The notes: a model not told the origin generated them from the sequence alone. DNA of 64,000 bases from Kineothrix alysoides (GCF_000732725.1 NZ_JPNB01000002.1:62001-126000), one strand, 5' to 3'. Numbered from the stretch's first letter, positions 54,196-61,623 are shown. Numbers and translations are program-made.

Positions 54196-54480
54196 AAAAT
54201 AAAAAGCCCTAAGCTGACTTATTGTCAACTTAGGGCGAACTATCATGTCCGTGTTACCACCTAATTTCAGATTTCTCTGCACTCACTCAATACGGGATAT
54301 CTCCGATATTGTTTCCTGAATAACGGTGGAATTCCGGTGAAGCCTACTAAGATTATACCGTTCGGTTCACAGCTCAGAGGCTGCTTCCATATTAGATCAA
54401 TGAAGATTCACACCGTCCATCTTCTCTCTGCGAAATCTCTAATACTTACTATTCCTCATCAAAGCCTTTTCATTTTAAGT
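54196..54480 (-). promoter_or_regulatory. T-box leader of alaS-like gene
   Basis: The minus strand has the T-box core TTAGGTGGTAACACGG (54249-54264) and a terminator GCCCTAAG / CTTAGGGC followed by TTTTT (54201-54236), whose 5' arm can instead join the antiterminator. Upstream are an AGTA-type loop and GGTGTGAA, typical of stem I, and a GCT triplet (54371-54373) before GTGAAC that would suit an alanine specifier. Uncharged tRNA(Ala) would favour antitermination. Confidence 0.85.
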
Positions 54481-54627
54481 TAGGTGTATCGTATCACGTT
54501 GAAACTACGTTTGTCAATTGAATAATACTACTCCATTTTTCGAAATTGCAGGATTACAATGCATCTTCATCATCGGACAATTTTCTTTGAATCGTCCGGA
54601 GTTGCAATACATTGCTGCAAACACATT

Positions 54628-55239
54628 TCACGACCATTGTCCCGGCAGCTTTAATTTCTCCATATATGGAAATTCCATATCAAACTCTTCCACTCTATCC
54701 GCATCTAATTGTTCAAATACTTCTGATTCATAAAACCGTCCATGGATTTCACGGAAAGCATCCGGCACTATTTCATACCCCATGAACGCATCAAAATTCT
54801 TCCCTTCTTTCGTGGTAATTCCAAATTGGTCACAAGTCTTAAATCCATGCTTTGGATAATATCCCGGTTCACCAAAAATAATAATTCCCTTATGCCCTCT
54901 TTCTCTTGCTTCTTTTATCGTTACCGCTAATAATGCCCCTCCGATGCCTTTGTTTTGATAGTCCGGTTCTACACATAACGGTCCGAAGGTCAGCACATCT
55001 ACTTTCTTATCCCCATCCAGGACATATGCTTTGGAATAATAAATCCCTCCTACGATTTTATCATCTAATTCCGCAACCCGGCTTAGTTCTTCAATGTAAT
55101 CTTCACTGCCTCTAAGCAAATGAACCAGATAATGCTCATCACACCCTGGACGATGCAGATTCCAGAAGGCTTTCTTAGTCATATATTCTGCATTAAAATA
55201 ATCATCCTTGGTTTCCGGTCTTATAATTAAATTTTTCAT
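54628..55239 (-). CDS. GNAT acetyltransferase
   Basis: A 203-residue GNAT (start KNLIIRPETKDDYFNAEYMT, acetyl-CoA loop CVEPDYQNKGIGGALLAVTI, then PGYYPKHGFKTCDQFG). Similar to predicted N-acetyltransferases of the YhbS type. The ATG at 55239 is chosen over a GTG at 55251 because its ATGA overlaps the true stop of the upstream (broken) GNAT gene, indicating original coupling. Confidence 0.83.
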   Translation of the reverse strand: MKNLIIRPETKDDYFNAEYMTKKAFWNLHRPGCDEHYLVHLLRGSEDYIEELSRVAELDDKIVGGIYYSKAYVLDGDKKVDVLTFGPLCVEPDYQNKGIGGALLAVTIKEARERGHKGIIIFGEPGYYPKHGFKTCDQFGITTKEGKNFDAFMGYEIVPDAFREIHGRFYESEVFEQLDADRVEEFDMEFPYMEKLKLPGQWS

Positions 55240-56220
55240 CTTATGCCCCACTCCTTTTCCAAATAAGAATCATATCCAATAACTCTTTCATCAATTCTGC
55301 GGTGATAACTATAGGTATAGTTATCAAAATGTTTCCCCCAAAAACGCAGTGCTGTTGGGTTCAAAGTCTCGCAATCCACGCCAAGATATTCTGTTCTTCT
55401 CTTTCATATACGCCGCAGACATAAAACAACAAATCATCCGCCACATTCTTACCTCGAAATTCTTTTTTTACAAAAGCTCCGCAGATATTTTTCATACAGG
55501 CAGTTTCACTGATAAATGTCTCTCCTTCATCTTGTGTCGAAATAAAGCCTATTATCTCTCCACTAATGCCTGCTGCAAATACACGAATATTTTCTTTTGA
55601 AAACCATTCCATGTAATTTCCGATGTGTGTTGGAAAATAGACTGGAGGTTCTAGTAAATGCTTTGTTAATCCAAGCCTCAAATCAAGAATCAATCTTTTT
55701 TCATCATTTCTAAGCTCCATAAAAGTAATATTGGAATTATAAAGCTTTCTCGGTTTACATTCCTGCAATTTCATAATAGAATCGCTGCATCGTATTCCAA
55801 AACCATTTAACGCAAGCGATTTACCTACTTCTGTATCATTTGCATACCGGCTTAGGGCAAAGCTCGTAACCTCCTCTTCCCTTACCAATAGTTCAGTTGC
55901 CGCCGACAATAATTGTGATGAAAGCTTTCCTCTATTGCCGCCGGAAAAAGCACTTCCGCCAAGCGGCGAAAGGCTCCCTTGCAATTTCCGAAAAATCCAT
56001 CCCATGGACCTTCAAATGCCAAGTATCCTACTACTTTTCCTTCTTCTTTTGCAACAACTCCATATTTCCTTCGAAATAAATTTGAAAGCAACTCTCTAAG
56101 CCGGTCTTTGAAGTCAATTTCCGGTAATGCTTTTGTCTTATTGCGCTGCGCATTATATTCCTCTAAAGCTAATACTAACGCCTCTTCCACATGTTTTTCA
56201 TTCACTCTTTCCATCAACAT
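55236..56220 (-). pseudogene. Frameshifted GNAT acetyltransferase gene
   Basis: Three frames together give one protein of about 325 residues. Frame 1 (from 56220) runs to GFFGNCKGAF, then the reading continues in a second frame as SPLGGSAFSGGNRGKL to about 55380, then in a third frame as GVDCETLNPTALRFWG to a stop at 55236-55238. Two frameshifts are needed (near 55960-55985 and near 55375-55390). Neither is in a long homopolymer, so a true pseudogene is likelier than read errors. It abuts the RsgA paralogue upstream. Confidence 0.75.
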
Positions 56221-57231
56221 TTACCATTCCTCCTTTCTGCTATTTACTTTTGATGAATTCCTCACCATTTTCTTATTCGTCTTTTTAATCTCTCTTGATT
56301 TACTTCTGCTTTCTTTTACTGCTTGAAAATTAGATTCTTTCTGAATCTTTAAATAGTTTTTCCACCTGGCATATGTTAATGTCCCATTTTCCAATGCACT
56401 TGCAACCGCACAGCATGGTTCACCCCTATGCGTACAATCGCTGTATTTACACTGCATGGTCAGATTGGTAATATCAGAAAAGCTATGCTCCATTCCGTCA
56501 TCAACAATCCACATACCCAGCTCCCGCATTCCCGGCGTATCAATAATCTTTGTGCCATTATTCAGTACAAATAATTGACGATGGGTTGTCGTATGATGTC
56601 CTTTGGAGTCCTCTTCTCTAATTCCCGCTGTCTCCATAATTTCTTCTCCAAGCAAATAATTGGTTAAGGTAGATTTTCCAACTCCTGAGGAACCCAAAAA
56701 TACAATTGTCTTATCTGGTTCAAAGTACTTTTTCAGCTGCTCCATTCCTTCACCGGTAATTGAACTAACCGGGTGAATGTCTGCACCTATCGCTATCCGA
56801 CTGACCATTTCCACTTTTTGCTCCAAATCTTCTGCAATATCTGCCTTTGTAAGTACAATGACCGGCTGTGCCCCGCTTTGCCATGAAACGGTTATATATC
56901 TCTCCAGACGTTTAAGATTAAAGTCAAAATTAAGTGACATCATAATAAAAACATAATCAAAATTTGCAGCAATAATTTGCTCTCCTCTTCCGTTATCCGG
57001 ATCCTTTCTCGAAAACTTAGATGTTCTATTTTTTGTTTTAACAATCAGGCTGTCTCCCATTGGATTATATACTAATTCAACATTATCCCCCACTGTGGGA
57101 AACTCCTCCGCTCTTTCCTCCGAGTAATAGACTCCTGTTTTTAATCTTGCATAAAAATCTTCACCGTCTACACGCACTTCATAACGGTCCCTGTGTACTG
57201 CCGTCACAAAGCCTTCCATTTTTTCTTTCAA
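56221..57231 (-). CDS. RsgA-type ribosome small-subunit GTPase (paralogue)
   Basis: A 336-residue circularly permuted GTPase. An OB-fold (~1-75) comes first, then the GTPase with G4 VLTKAD (~127), P-loop GSSGVGKSTLTNYLLG (~181-196) and DTPGMRELG (G3), then a zinc-binding part (CKYSDCTHRGEPCCAV). RsgA aids 30S maturation and answers (p)ppGpp. The zinc motif and a Lys-rich tail fit family members found in addition to the housekeeping copy. TTG start with AGAGAGG eight bases upstream. It is preceded by a leader with a small ORF and two terminators, unlike a housekeeping rsgA. Confidence 0.88.
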   Translation of the reverse strand: MKEKMEGFVTAVHRDRYEVRVDGEDFYARLKTGVYYSEERAEEFPTVGDNVELVYNPMGDSLIVKTKNRTSKFSRKDPDNGRGEQIIAANFDYVFIMMSLNFDFNLKRLERYITVSWQSGAQPVIVLTKADIAEDLEQKVEMVSRIAIGADIHPVSSITGEGMEQLKKYFEPDKTIVFLGSSGVGKSTLTNYLLGEEIMETAGIREEDSKGHHTTTHRQLFVLNNGTKIIDTPGMRELGMWIVDDGMEHSFSDITNLTMQCKYSDCTHRGEPCCAVASALENGTLTYARWKNYLKIQKESNFQAVKESRSKSREIKKTNKKMVRNSSKVNSRKEEW

Positions 57232-57307
57232 ATAAGATGCCTCTCTTTCCTACATATTGCTATTAAGCCTGCTGTTAAATAGCATTATCCGACAATTGAG
57301 GAGGGCA

Positions 57308-57350
57308 TAAAAAAAGCCACAGTAACAGCCCTTAAAAGCTATAACTGCGG
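57308..57350 (-). terminator. Second leader terminator of RsgA paralogue
   Basis: On the minus strand CCGCAGT-T-ATAGC pairs with GCTGT-T-ACTGTGG around an 8-base loop, followed by TTTTTTT; a 13-bp helix with one mismatch. Confidence 0.78.
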
Positions 57351-57363
57351 TTGAATCCATGAA

Positions 57364-57400
57364 AAAAAAGTACAAAAAAAACACATCCTATCATGTGTTT
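57364..57400 (-). terminator. First leader terminator of RsgA paralogue
   Basis: Minus-strand AAACACAT / ATGTGTTT (8 bp) with a short loop, followed by a long T-run (TTTTTTTTGTACTTTTTTTT). Confidence 0.78.
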
Positions 57401-57475
57401 AACAGAGTTAAGCTATTCATAAGAGTTTAAAAGTGGCATTTCAAGAAATTACTCTTATACATGCCCAATATTCAA

Positions 57476-57514
57476 TTAGTCTGCTACTACCTCGTTTACA
57501 ATCAATTTTGCCAT
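57476..57514 (-). CDS. Putative leader peptide MAKLIVNEVVAD
   Basis: Twelve codons plus TAA with AAGGAG nine bases before the ATG, about 60 bases downstream of a strong promoter and 75 before the first terminator. Between them lie competing stems: GGCAT / ATGCC and ATAAGAGT / ACTCTTAT. The layout suggests that ribosome position on this ORF decides termination. Confidence 0.6.
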   Translation of the reverse strand: MAKLIVNEVVAD

Positions 57515-57577
57515 ACTTCTTTCTCCTTTCGAAATCGCTTCTGCTTTATTTTGGATATATAACTTCCAATTATTCTC

Positions 57578-57606
57578 AAGATACCATATATTATTTGCTG
57601 AGTCAA
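57578..57606 (-). promoter_or_regulatory. Promoter of RsgA-paralogue leader
   Basis: TTGACT (57601-57606) and TATCTT (57578-57583) spaced by 17 bases with an extended TGG before the -10. Confidence 0.7.
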
Positions 57607-57637
57607 TAGATAAATTACTCCTGCCAAATCCCTTCAG

Positions 57638-57833
57638 TTAAACTCCTTCTATCAAATTATTTCGCTTATCTTCCACTGCCTTAATATTCTCCACCAACTG
57701 CTCCGGTATCTCAAATTAATTCTCTGTTCTACCAACTGTATAGACAGCTTCCTATTGGCAACTTCCTCAATCATCGAAGTAAACGACAGATACGATACAT
57801 ATAAAGAAAACTCAGGAAACATAAGCATTCCCT
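57638..57833 (-). pseudogene. Gene remnant, family unknown
   Basis: One frame reads MIEEVANRKLSIQLVEQRIN (about 57714-57774) and, after an apparent frameshift near 57710, a second frame reads EIPEQLVENIKAVEDKRN to a stop at 57638. Both halves have protein-like composition. The frame's possible ATG lies inside the aspS terminator hairpin. I do not recognise the family. Confidence 0.35.
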
Positions 57834-57840
57834 GAGTTTG
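57800..57840 (-). terminator. Terminator of AspRS gene
   Basis: Perfect 9-bp stem AAACTCAGG / CCTGAGTTT with a 14-base loop, followed on the minus strand by TCTTTAT. Confidence 0.78.
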
Positions 57841-57940
57841 TATCTTTTATTTAGATTATCTTTCTTATAGGTGTCTCTTATCTGCAGAGCCTTTTTCACG
57901 CCGGAAAGTCAAACATATTTTCATCAAATAGTATTCTGCC

Positions 57941-59266
57941 CTATGGGACTAACCGATTGATGTCTCTGGGGAATAATGTTGAAAATCGTACATTTTCCTG
58001 TTCTAATAATTTACTGGTGAAACGTTCCAACCCCAGTCCCAATCCCCCATGCGGAGGCATGCCATATTTATGCATCATGAGATAGCTTTCAAATTGTTCT
58101 ATATCCATGTCTCTCCTTTTCATCTTTTCAATCTGCTCCCGATAGGAGTGTATTCTTTGACCGCCCGTAGTAATTTCTAATCCTCTGAACAAAAGGTCAA
58201 AGCTTAAGGTTTCTTCCCGGTTTTCTTTATTCTCCATCGCATAAAAAGGCCGTTTTTTACTCGGATATCCTGTTACAAAAACGAAATCACTTCCGGTTCT
58301 TTCTTTTATCCACCTGCAAAGTAGTTTTTCTTCTTCCGGTTCAAAATCATCAAAATCAGTTATTTCCTTATGATACTCTTTTGCAATCAGTTCTTTCGCC
58401 TCTGTAAATTTAACCGCCGGAATCTCATGAACAAACGGCAGGTTTATTTTTAACAGCTTTATTTCAGGTTCATAATTTTTCTCGAGATATTGAAACGTAT
58501 ATCTCAACATCATTGTCTCTGTTTGCATGATTTCCTCAAAGCTGTTAATATACCCCATTTCAAAGTCTACACTTGTGTACTCATTCAGATGTCTGGAAGT
58601 ATCATGCTTCTCAGCCCGATAAACCGGTGCTATTTCAAACACTCTCTCATATACTCCGACCATCATTTGTTTATAGAACTGCGGGCTCTGCGCCAGATAA
58701 GCATTTCTCCCGAAATACTCAAGCCGGAATATGTTAGCACCACCTTCCGCACCGGCATAAACAATTTTAGGAGTACGAATTTCTGTGAATCTTTCTTTTT
58801 TTAAGAACTCTCGTATTCCATCCACTATTCCTTCCTGAATTTTAAATATCGCCCGCTCTTTTTCATTTCTTAATGTAATCGGCCTAAAATCAAGTAATTT
58901 TTCAATTGAAGTATCTACAAACTTATTATTGATTACAATTGGACTCGATGCTTCGGGAGCCGACAATACGTTAATATTTTTAATTTTAAGATCATATCCT
59001 GTTTTTGACCTGCTTTCTTCCTGAACATATGCAGATACTATAACACAGCTTTCTTCCTCCAATTCTTCTAATGGAAATTCCGAAATTTCCTTTGTATATA
59101 TGCACTGAACAATTTCTCTTTTCGTTCTTAATAATACAAATGCAAAATCACTCATTTTTCTGATTTTATATATGCTGCCATGTATTTGCACTATATTACC
59201 TATATGATTTTTCAGCTCATCCGCTTCCACAACTACTTTTTCTAATTTTCCTTCTATTTTTATCAT
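57941..59266 (-). CDS. Aspartate-tRNA(Asp/Asn) ligase, archaeal-type
   Basis: A 441-residue class IIb synthetase. An N-terminal OB-fold anticodon domain (~10-105) precedes the catalytic core, with motif 2 APVYRAEKHDTSRHLNEYTS and motif 3 GGLGLGLERF. The short size and absence of the bacterial GAD insertion match the archaeal/AspS2-type enzyme, often non-discriminating and used with GatCAB. AGGAGG nine bases before the ATG at 59266 fixes the start; the frame continues upstream to 59326. Its leader has an Asp-rich small ORF and a terminator, so it is likely induced on Asp-tRNA shortage. Confidence 0.88.
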   Translation of the reverse strand: MIKIEGKLEKVVVEADELKNHIGNIVQIHGSIYKIRKMSDFAFVLLRTKREIVQCIYTKEISEFPLEELEEESCVIVSAYVQEESRSKTGYDLKIKNINVLSAPEASSPIVINNKFVDTSIEKLLDFRPITLRNEKERAIFKIQEGIVDGIREFLKKERFTEIRTPKIVYAGAEGGANIFRLEYFGRNAYLAQSPQFYKQMMVGVYERVFEIAPVYRAEKHDTSRHLNEYTSVDFEMGYINSFEEIMQTETMMLRYTFQYLEKNYEPEIKLLKINLPFVHEIPAVKFTEAKELIAKEYHKEITDFDDFEPEEEKLLCRWIKERTGSDFVFVTGYPSKKRPFYAMENKENREETLSFDLLFRGLEITTGGQRIHSYREQIEKMKRRDMDIEQFESYLMMHKYGMPPHGGLGLGLERFTSKLLEQENVRFSTLFPRDINRLVP

Positions 59267-59373
59267 CTTATAATTCCTCCTGAATTTAATTTTGTCAAAA
59301 AAATTCTTATCAATCCATGAGGACATAATCTATATGTCCCATACAATCACAACCTTTCAGTTACCTGTATGGT

Positions 59374-59422
59374 TCAAAAAAAGAGCCACACAAAGTAAAA
59401 TTAATTTACCAATGTGGCTCTT
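59374..59422 (-). terminator. Attenuator terminator of AspRS leader
   Basis: On the minus strand AAGAGCCACA / TGTGTGGCTCTT-type stem (59381-59390 with 59413-59422) with a paired loop (GTAAA / TTTAC), followed by TTTTTTT. The 5' arm (CCACAT) can instead pair with ATGTGG at 59434-59439. Confidence 0.82.
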
Positions 59423-59494
59423 AGTATCTCTTTCCACATAGGCACAACACCTTTAGCGCTTGCACCTATGATTCATACATCACAGTTACAAGCG

Positions 59495-59545
59495 CTATAA
59501 ATCGTCGTCCCTATTCAACAATTCAAATTGTTGATACTGATTCAT
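59495..59545 (-). CDS. Leader peptide MNQYQQFELLNRDDDL of AspRS gene
   Basis: Sixteen codons plus TAG, with GGAGG eight bases before the ATG. Three successive Asp codons (GAC GAC GAT, 59501-59509) lie directly before the stop, ahead of an aspartyl-tRNA synthetase gene. The stop codon is part of a 9-bp stem TAGCGCTTG / CAAGCGCTA (59489-59497 with 59454-59462), and CATAGG downstream can pair with CCTATG. This is the classical design of an amino-acid attenuator. Confidence 0.8.
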   Translation of the reverse strand: MNQYQQFELLNRDDDL

Positions 59546-59575
59546 TATGGCTGCCTCCATTTATTATTATGAGAT

Positions 59576-59604
59576 AATATAGCATATTATTAATTTATCG
59601 TCAA
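59576..59604 (-). promoter_or_regulatory. Promoter of AspRS leader
   Basis: TTGACG (59599-59604) and TATATT (59576-59581) spaced by 17 bases, with TGC before the -10. The leader peptide's ATG is about 30 bases downstream. Confidence 0.7.
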
Positions 59605-59625
59605 TCAAAAAAAGAGGTGTAAAAA

Positions 59626-59754
59626 ATGAGATTCTCAATACCCGATAGTATTAAAGATATTTATTTGTATTATTATTTAGGACTTTGGTGCGTCGATAGT
59701 TTGCACCGTTTTGCATTGGCCCTCAAAGTTGAACCCCCAGGTAACATTAGATAG
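59626..59754 (+). CDS. Possible 42-aa ORF, unknown
   Basis: A plus-strand frame with GAGGTG six bases before the ATG, divergent from the AspRS leader. Its sequence (MRFSIPDSIKDIYLYYYLGL at the start) matches nothing I know. It may be a fragment of a lost gene or a chance frame. Confidence 0.3.
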   Translation: MRFSIPDSIKDIYLYYYLGLWCVDSLHRFALALKVEPPGNIR

Positions 59755-59788
59755 CTCATTAAAGCTCTTTCTTGAAATATTGTCCTGG

Positions 59789-60400
59789 CTATAACATTTT
59801 TACTTCAAATGGTTCTTTCGTTATTATCTCTTTTTCTATTTTAATAATGATTTTATGTTCTTGCCTTTCTTCTGTCACAGTAATAGCGCCGGATTTTTCC
59901 AATTCTTTTATTCTGGACCTCGAAAGATTTAAAATCTCTGATACCACCTTATCAGTTCGTATTTTGAGCGAATAACTATTGTGGATTACCAGTAAATCAC
60001 CTTTCTGAAAAAATTGATCGTTTCCGGCTATCATACCATTTTGTCTATTAATTATATATTTTATATTAGACCAATCAACTTCTGCTTTATTTCGAGTAAA
60101 AAATTTGCTGTCCGTTCCATATTCAAATGCTAATTTACCGGAATTACTTAAATATCCCTCATATTCTTGCTGCAATATAGACTCCGGCTTACATCTTTCA
60201 TAGATTGTTAAGTTATTCGTATGTTTACATTTTATACATTGATAAATCAACCATACATCTATTTTATTTCCATTTGCATTTACGCGAAAACGATTTGTAT
60301 TATGGAACAGTGTCTTGCAGCCACATCCCGAACAATTTCTTAAAATTTTAAAAGGTTCTTCCGGTATTATTGTATATTCTATTTTTCTTAAATAGCTCAT
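59789..60400 (-). CDS. DUF1062-family protein
   Basis: A 203-residue protein with the DUF1062 pattern: an N-terminal four-Cys zinc ribbon (CSGCGC at ~24-29 and CIKCKH at ~55-60), then a helical C-terminal part with an HTH-like stretch (LNLSRSRIKELEKSGAI, ~157-173). Function unknown in the literature I know; zinc ribbon plus helices hints at nucleic-acid binding. GGGAG seven bases before the ATG. Its leader carries a small ORF and hairpin that match those of the CD3324-like gene next door. Confidence 0.8.
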   Translation of the reverse strand: MSYLRKIEYTIIPEEPFKILRNCSGCGCKTLFHNTNRFRVNANGNKIDVWLIYQCIKCKHTNNLTIYERCKPESILQQEYEGYLSNSGKLAFEYGTDSKFFTRNKAEVDWSNIKYIINRQNGMIAGNDQFFQKGDLLVIHNSYSLKIRTDKVVSEILNLSRSRIKELEKSGAITVTEERQEHKIIIKIEKEIITKEPFEVKML

Positions 60401-60467
60401 TTTGCATCTCCCTTAGAATGTATCAATGGATTTGCAAAGTGCTATTACATAATCATTGGATTTTTAT

Positions 60468-60509
60468 TTGCAATAGCCTTTGCTATGCAAAACAAACGGG
60501 TGTAGTCAT
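60468..60509 (-). promoter_or_regulatory. Leader ORF MTTPVCFA and hairpin of DUF1062 gene
   Basis: An 8-codon ORF (60483-60509) has GGAGGA eight bases before its ATG and ends in TTT GCA TAG. The Phe-Ala-stop codons form the first arm of a hairpin TTGCATAGC / GCTATTGCAA (60468-60490). Another copy of the arm sequence, TTTTGCAT, can pair perfectly (8 bp) with ATGCAAAA at 60400-60407, which spans the gene's start codon. So the start may be masked or freed according to ribosome position. Confidence 0.65.
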
Positions 60510-60587
60510 AAAAATGTTCCTCCTGTATTAATTTCTTATTTCATTTTAGGAGATGTTACATTTAATTCCTACCTTAAATATTTTTCC

Positions 60588-60628
60588 AAAAAAAAATGAG
60601 CCAATGCAAATTTCTTTGAATCAGCTCA
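60588..60628 (-). terminator. Terminator of CD3324-like gene
   Basis: Minus-strand TGAGC-TGAT / ATTG-GCTCA (9 bp with two G-U) followed by TTTTTTTTT, 14 bases after the stop. Confidence 0.78.
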
Positions 60629-60641
60629 AACATGACAGTAT

Positions 60642-60908
60642 TCATTTCATTTTACGCAAAATGCGTTGAATGCTTTTTTCAGATAAAAAATACTTAATTG
60701 ATAACTCTTGAACTTTATACCCATTTTGAAAGTCCGTAAATATCTGAAAGTTTCTGTCTTCCAACTCCTGGCGTATAAAAGTTTTGCCTCCCCATTCTTT
60801 TCTTTGATTTTCTTTCCTGGGAATATAAATACTTTCTCCATCTACATATCTTTGTATCAACTCTATTATTTCCATTGGCAGAATTTCTTCTGCTTTTCTA
60901 TAGCCCAT
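60642..60908 (-). CDS. CD3324-family Mor-like HTH protein
   Basis: An 88-residue protein: YRKAEEILPMEIIELIQRYVDG at the N-terminus and a C-terminal helix-turn-helix (LSIKYFLSEKSIQRILRKMK). It matches the CD3324 family, related to the Mor transcription-activator fold, of unknown target. GGAGG five bases before the ATG. It is followed by its own terminator and then the DUF1062 leader. A matching leader lies upstream of it. Confidence 0.8.
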   Translation of the reverse strand: MGYRKAEEILPMEIIELIQRYVDGESIYIPRKENQRKEWGGKTFIRQELEDRNFQIFTDFQNGYKVQELSIKYFLSEKSIQRILRKMK

Positions 60909-60973
60909 ATTTGCCTCCTAAATTATTAGTTCTTTAGGTTAGCAATAGCTATAACAAATTTCATATTATAAAA

Positions 60974-61015
60974 TTGCAATAGCTAGTGCTATGCAAACAT
61001 AACTAATTTTCTCAT
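60974..61015 (-). promoter_or_regulatory. Leader ORF MRKLVMFA and hairpin of CD3324-like gene
   Basis: An 8-codon ORF (60989-61015) has GGGAGGA eight bases before its ATG and ends in TTT GCA TAG, just as in the DUF1062 leader. The hairpin TTTGCATAGC / GCTATTGCAA spans 60974-60998. ATGTTTGC of the leader can pair (8 bp, one G-U) with GCAAATAT at 60907-60914, covering the gene's start codon. Length, spacing and the V-x-F-A-stop end are shared with the neighbour, which argues against chance. Confidence 0.65.
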
Positions 61016-61039
61016 AAAAATAATCCTCCCACAAAAATA

Positions 61040-61335
61040 TTCGAGCAATTGATACTTATCTATTCCTCCAATATCTTTCAATCATCATAATATCAAGGTA
61101 CTACTCTACGCAATATTATACTATATATATTTATAATTTCATAGTATTCATTGATTATTCGTGATAGCATTTATGATGGTTTGCCAGAGTTAATTATAAT
61201 TAGCCGGAGGCTCTGCGTTAGATATTGTATATTGCATACCATATATACGATAAGATTGCTGTCATTCTATCTGAAAATACGATAAAATCAAACGATAACG
61301 AGTAAAGTAGATAGGAATTCAAAAAGAAAAGAGAC
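61040..61335. other. AT-rich intergenic stretch
   Basis: No gene was recognised here. A TATAAT at ~61120 (minus) could drive the CD3324-like leader. A CAGAG...CTCTG inverted repeat lies at ~61192-61226 without a T-run. Confidence 0.4.
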
Positions 61336-61339
61336 TAAT

Positions 61340-61519
61340 ATGAAAAAAGTACAAATAATAAGCTTAATAATTTTTATAGCCACATTACTCATAATGGGAA
61401 TAAATATTTTTTTTACTCCTCTTTCTGATTGGATTATCAGAATAAATGGTACTATTATGTTAATCAATATAGGAGTTATTTCATATAGTACAATGAAGAA
61501 TTTTAAAATGAACAAATAA
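61340..61519 (+). CDS. Small two-span membrane protein
   Basis: A 59-residue protein on the plus strand, preceded by AAGAGA. Two hydrophobic helices (SLIIFIATLLIMGINIFF, ~9-26, and INGTIMLINIGVISYS, ~36-51) are linked by PLSDWIIR, with a basic end (KNFKMNK). The composition is convincing for a real membrane protein, though I do not know its family. It converges with rpsI. Confidence 0.6.
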   Translation: MKKVQIISLIIFIATLLIMGINIFFTPLSDWIIRINGTIMLINIGVISYSTMKNFKMNK

Positions 61520-61561
61520 ATTGATGGTTATTCTTGCGTTCCAATGAACAAAAACGCATAT

Positions 61562-61595
61562 AAAAAAGCCCTTGAATGCAAGCATTCCGGGCTTT
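61562..61595 (-). terminator. Terminator of rplM-rpsI
   Basis: AAAGCCC / GGGCTTT with an inner GAATGC / GCATTC stem, followed on the minus strand by TTTTTTATATG. Outer CGCATAT / ATATGCG pairing extends it. Confidence 0.88.
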
Positions 61596-61623
61596 CTGAT
61601 ATGCGTTTTGTTCGCAGATAATC

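Noticed and set aside
54518-54733. 71-codon plus-strand frame after the T-box
   Set aside because: It runs antisense over the end of the GNAT gene at 54628 and has no ribosome site.
59341-59560. T-box leader for the AspRS gene
   Set aside because: No GGTGG-type T-box core or specifier stem; an Asp-rich leader ORF explains the terminator better.
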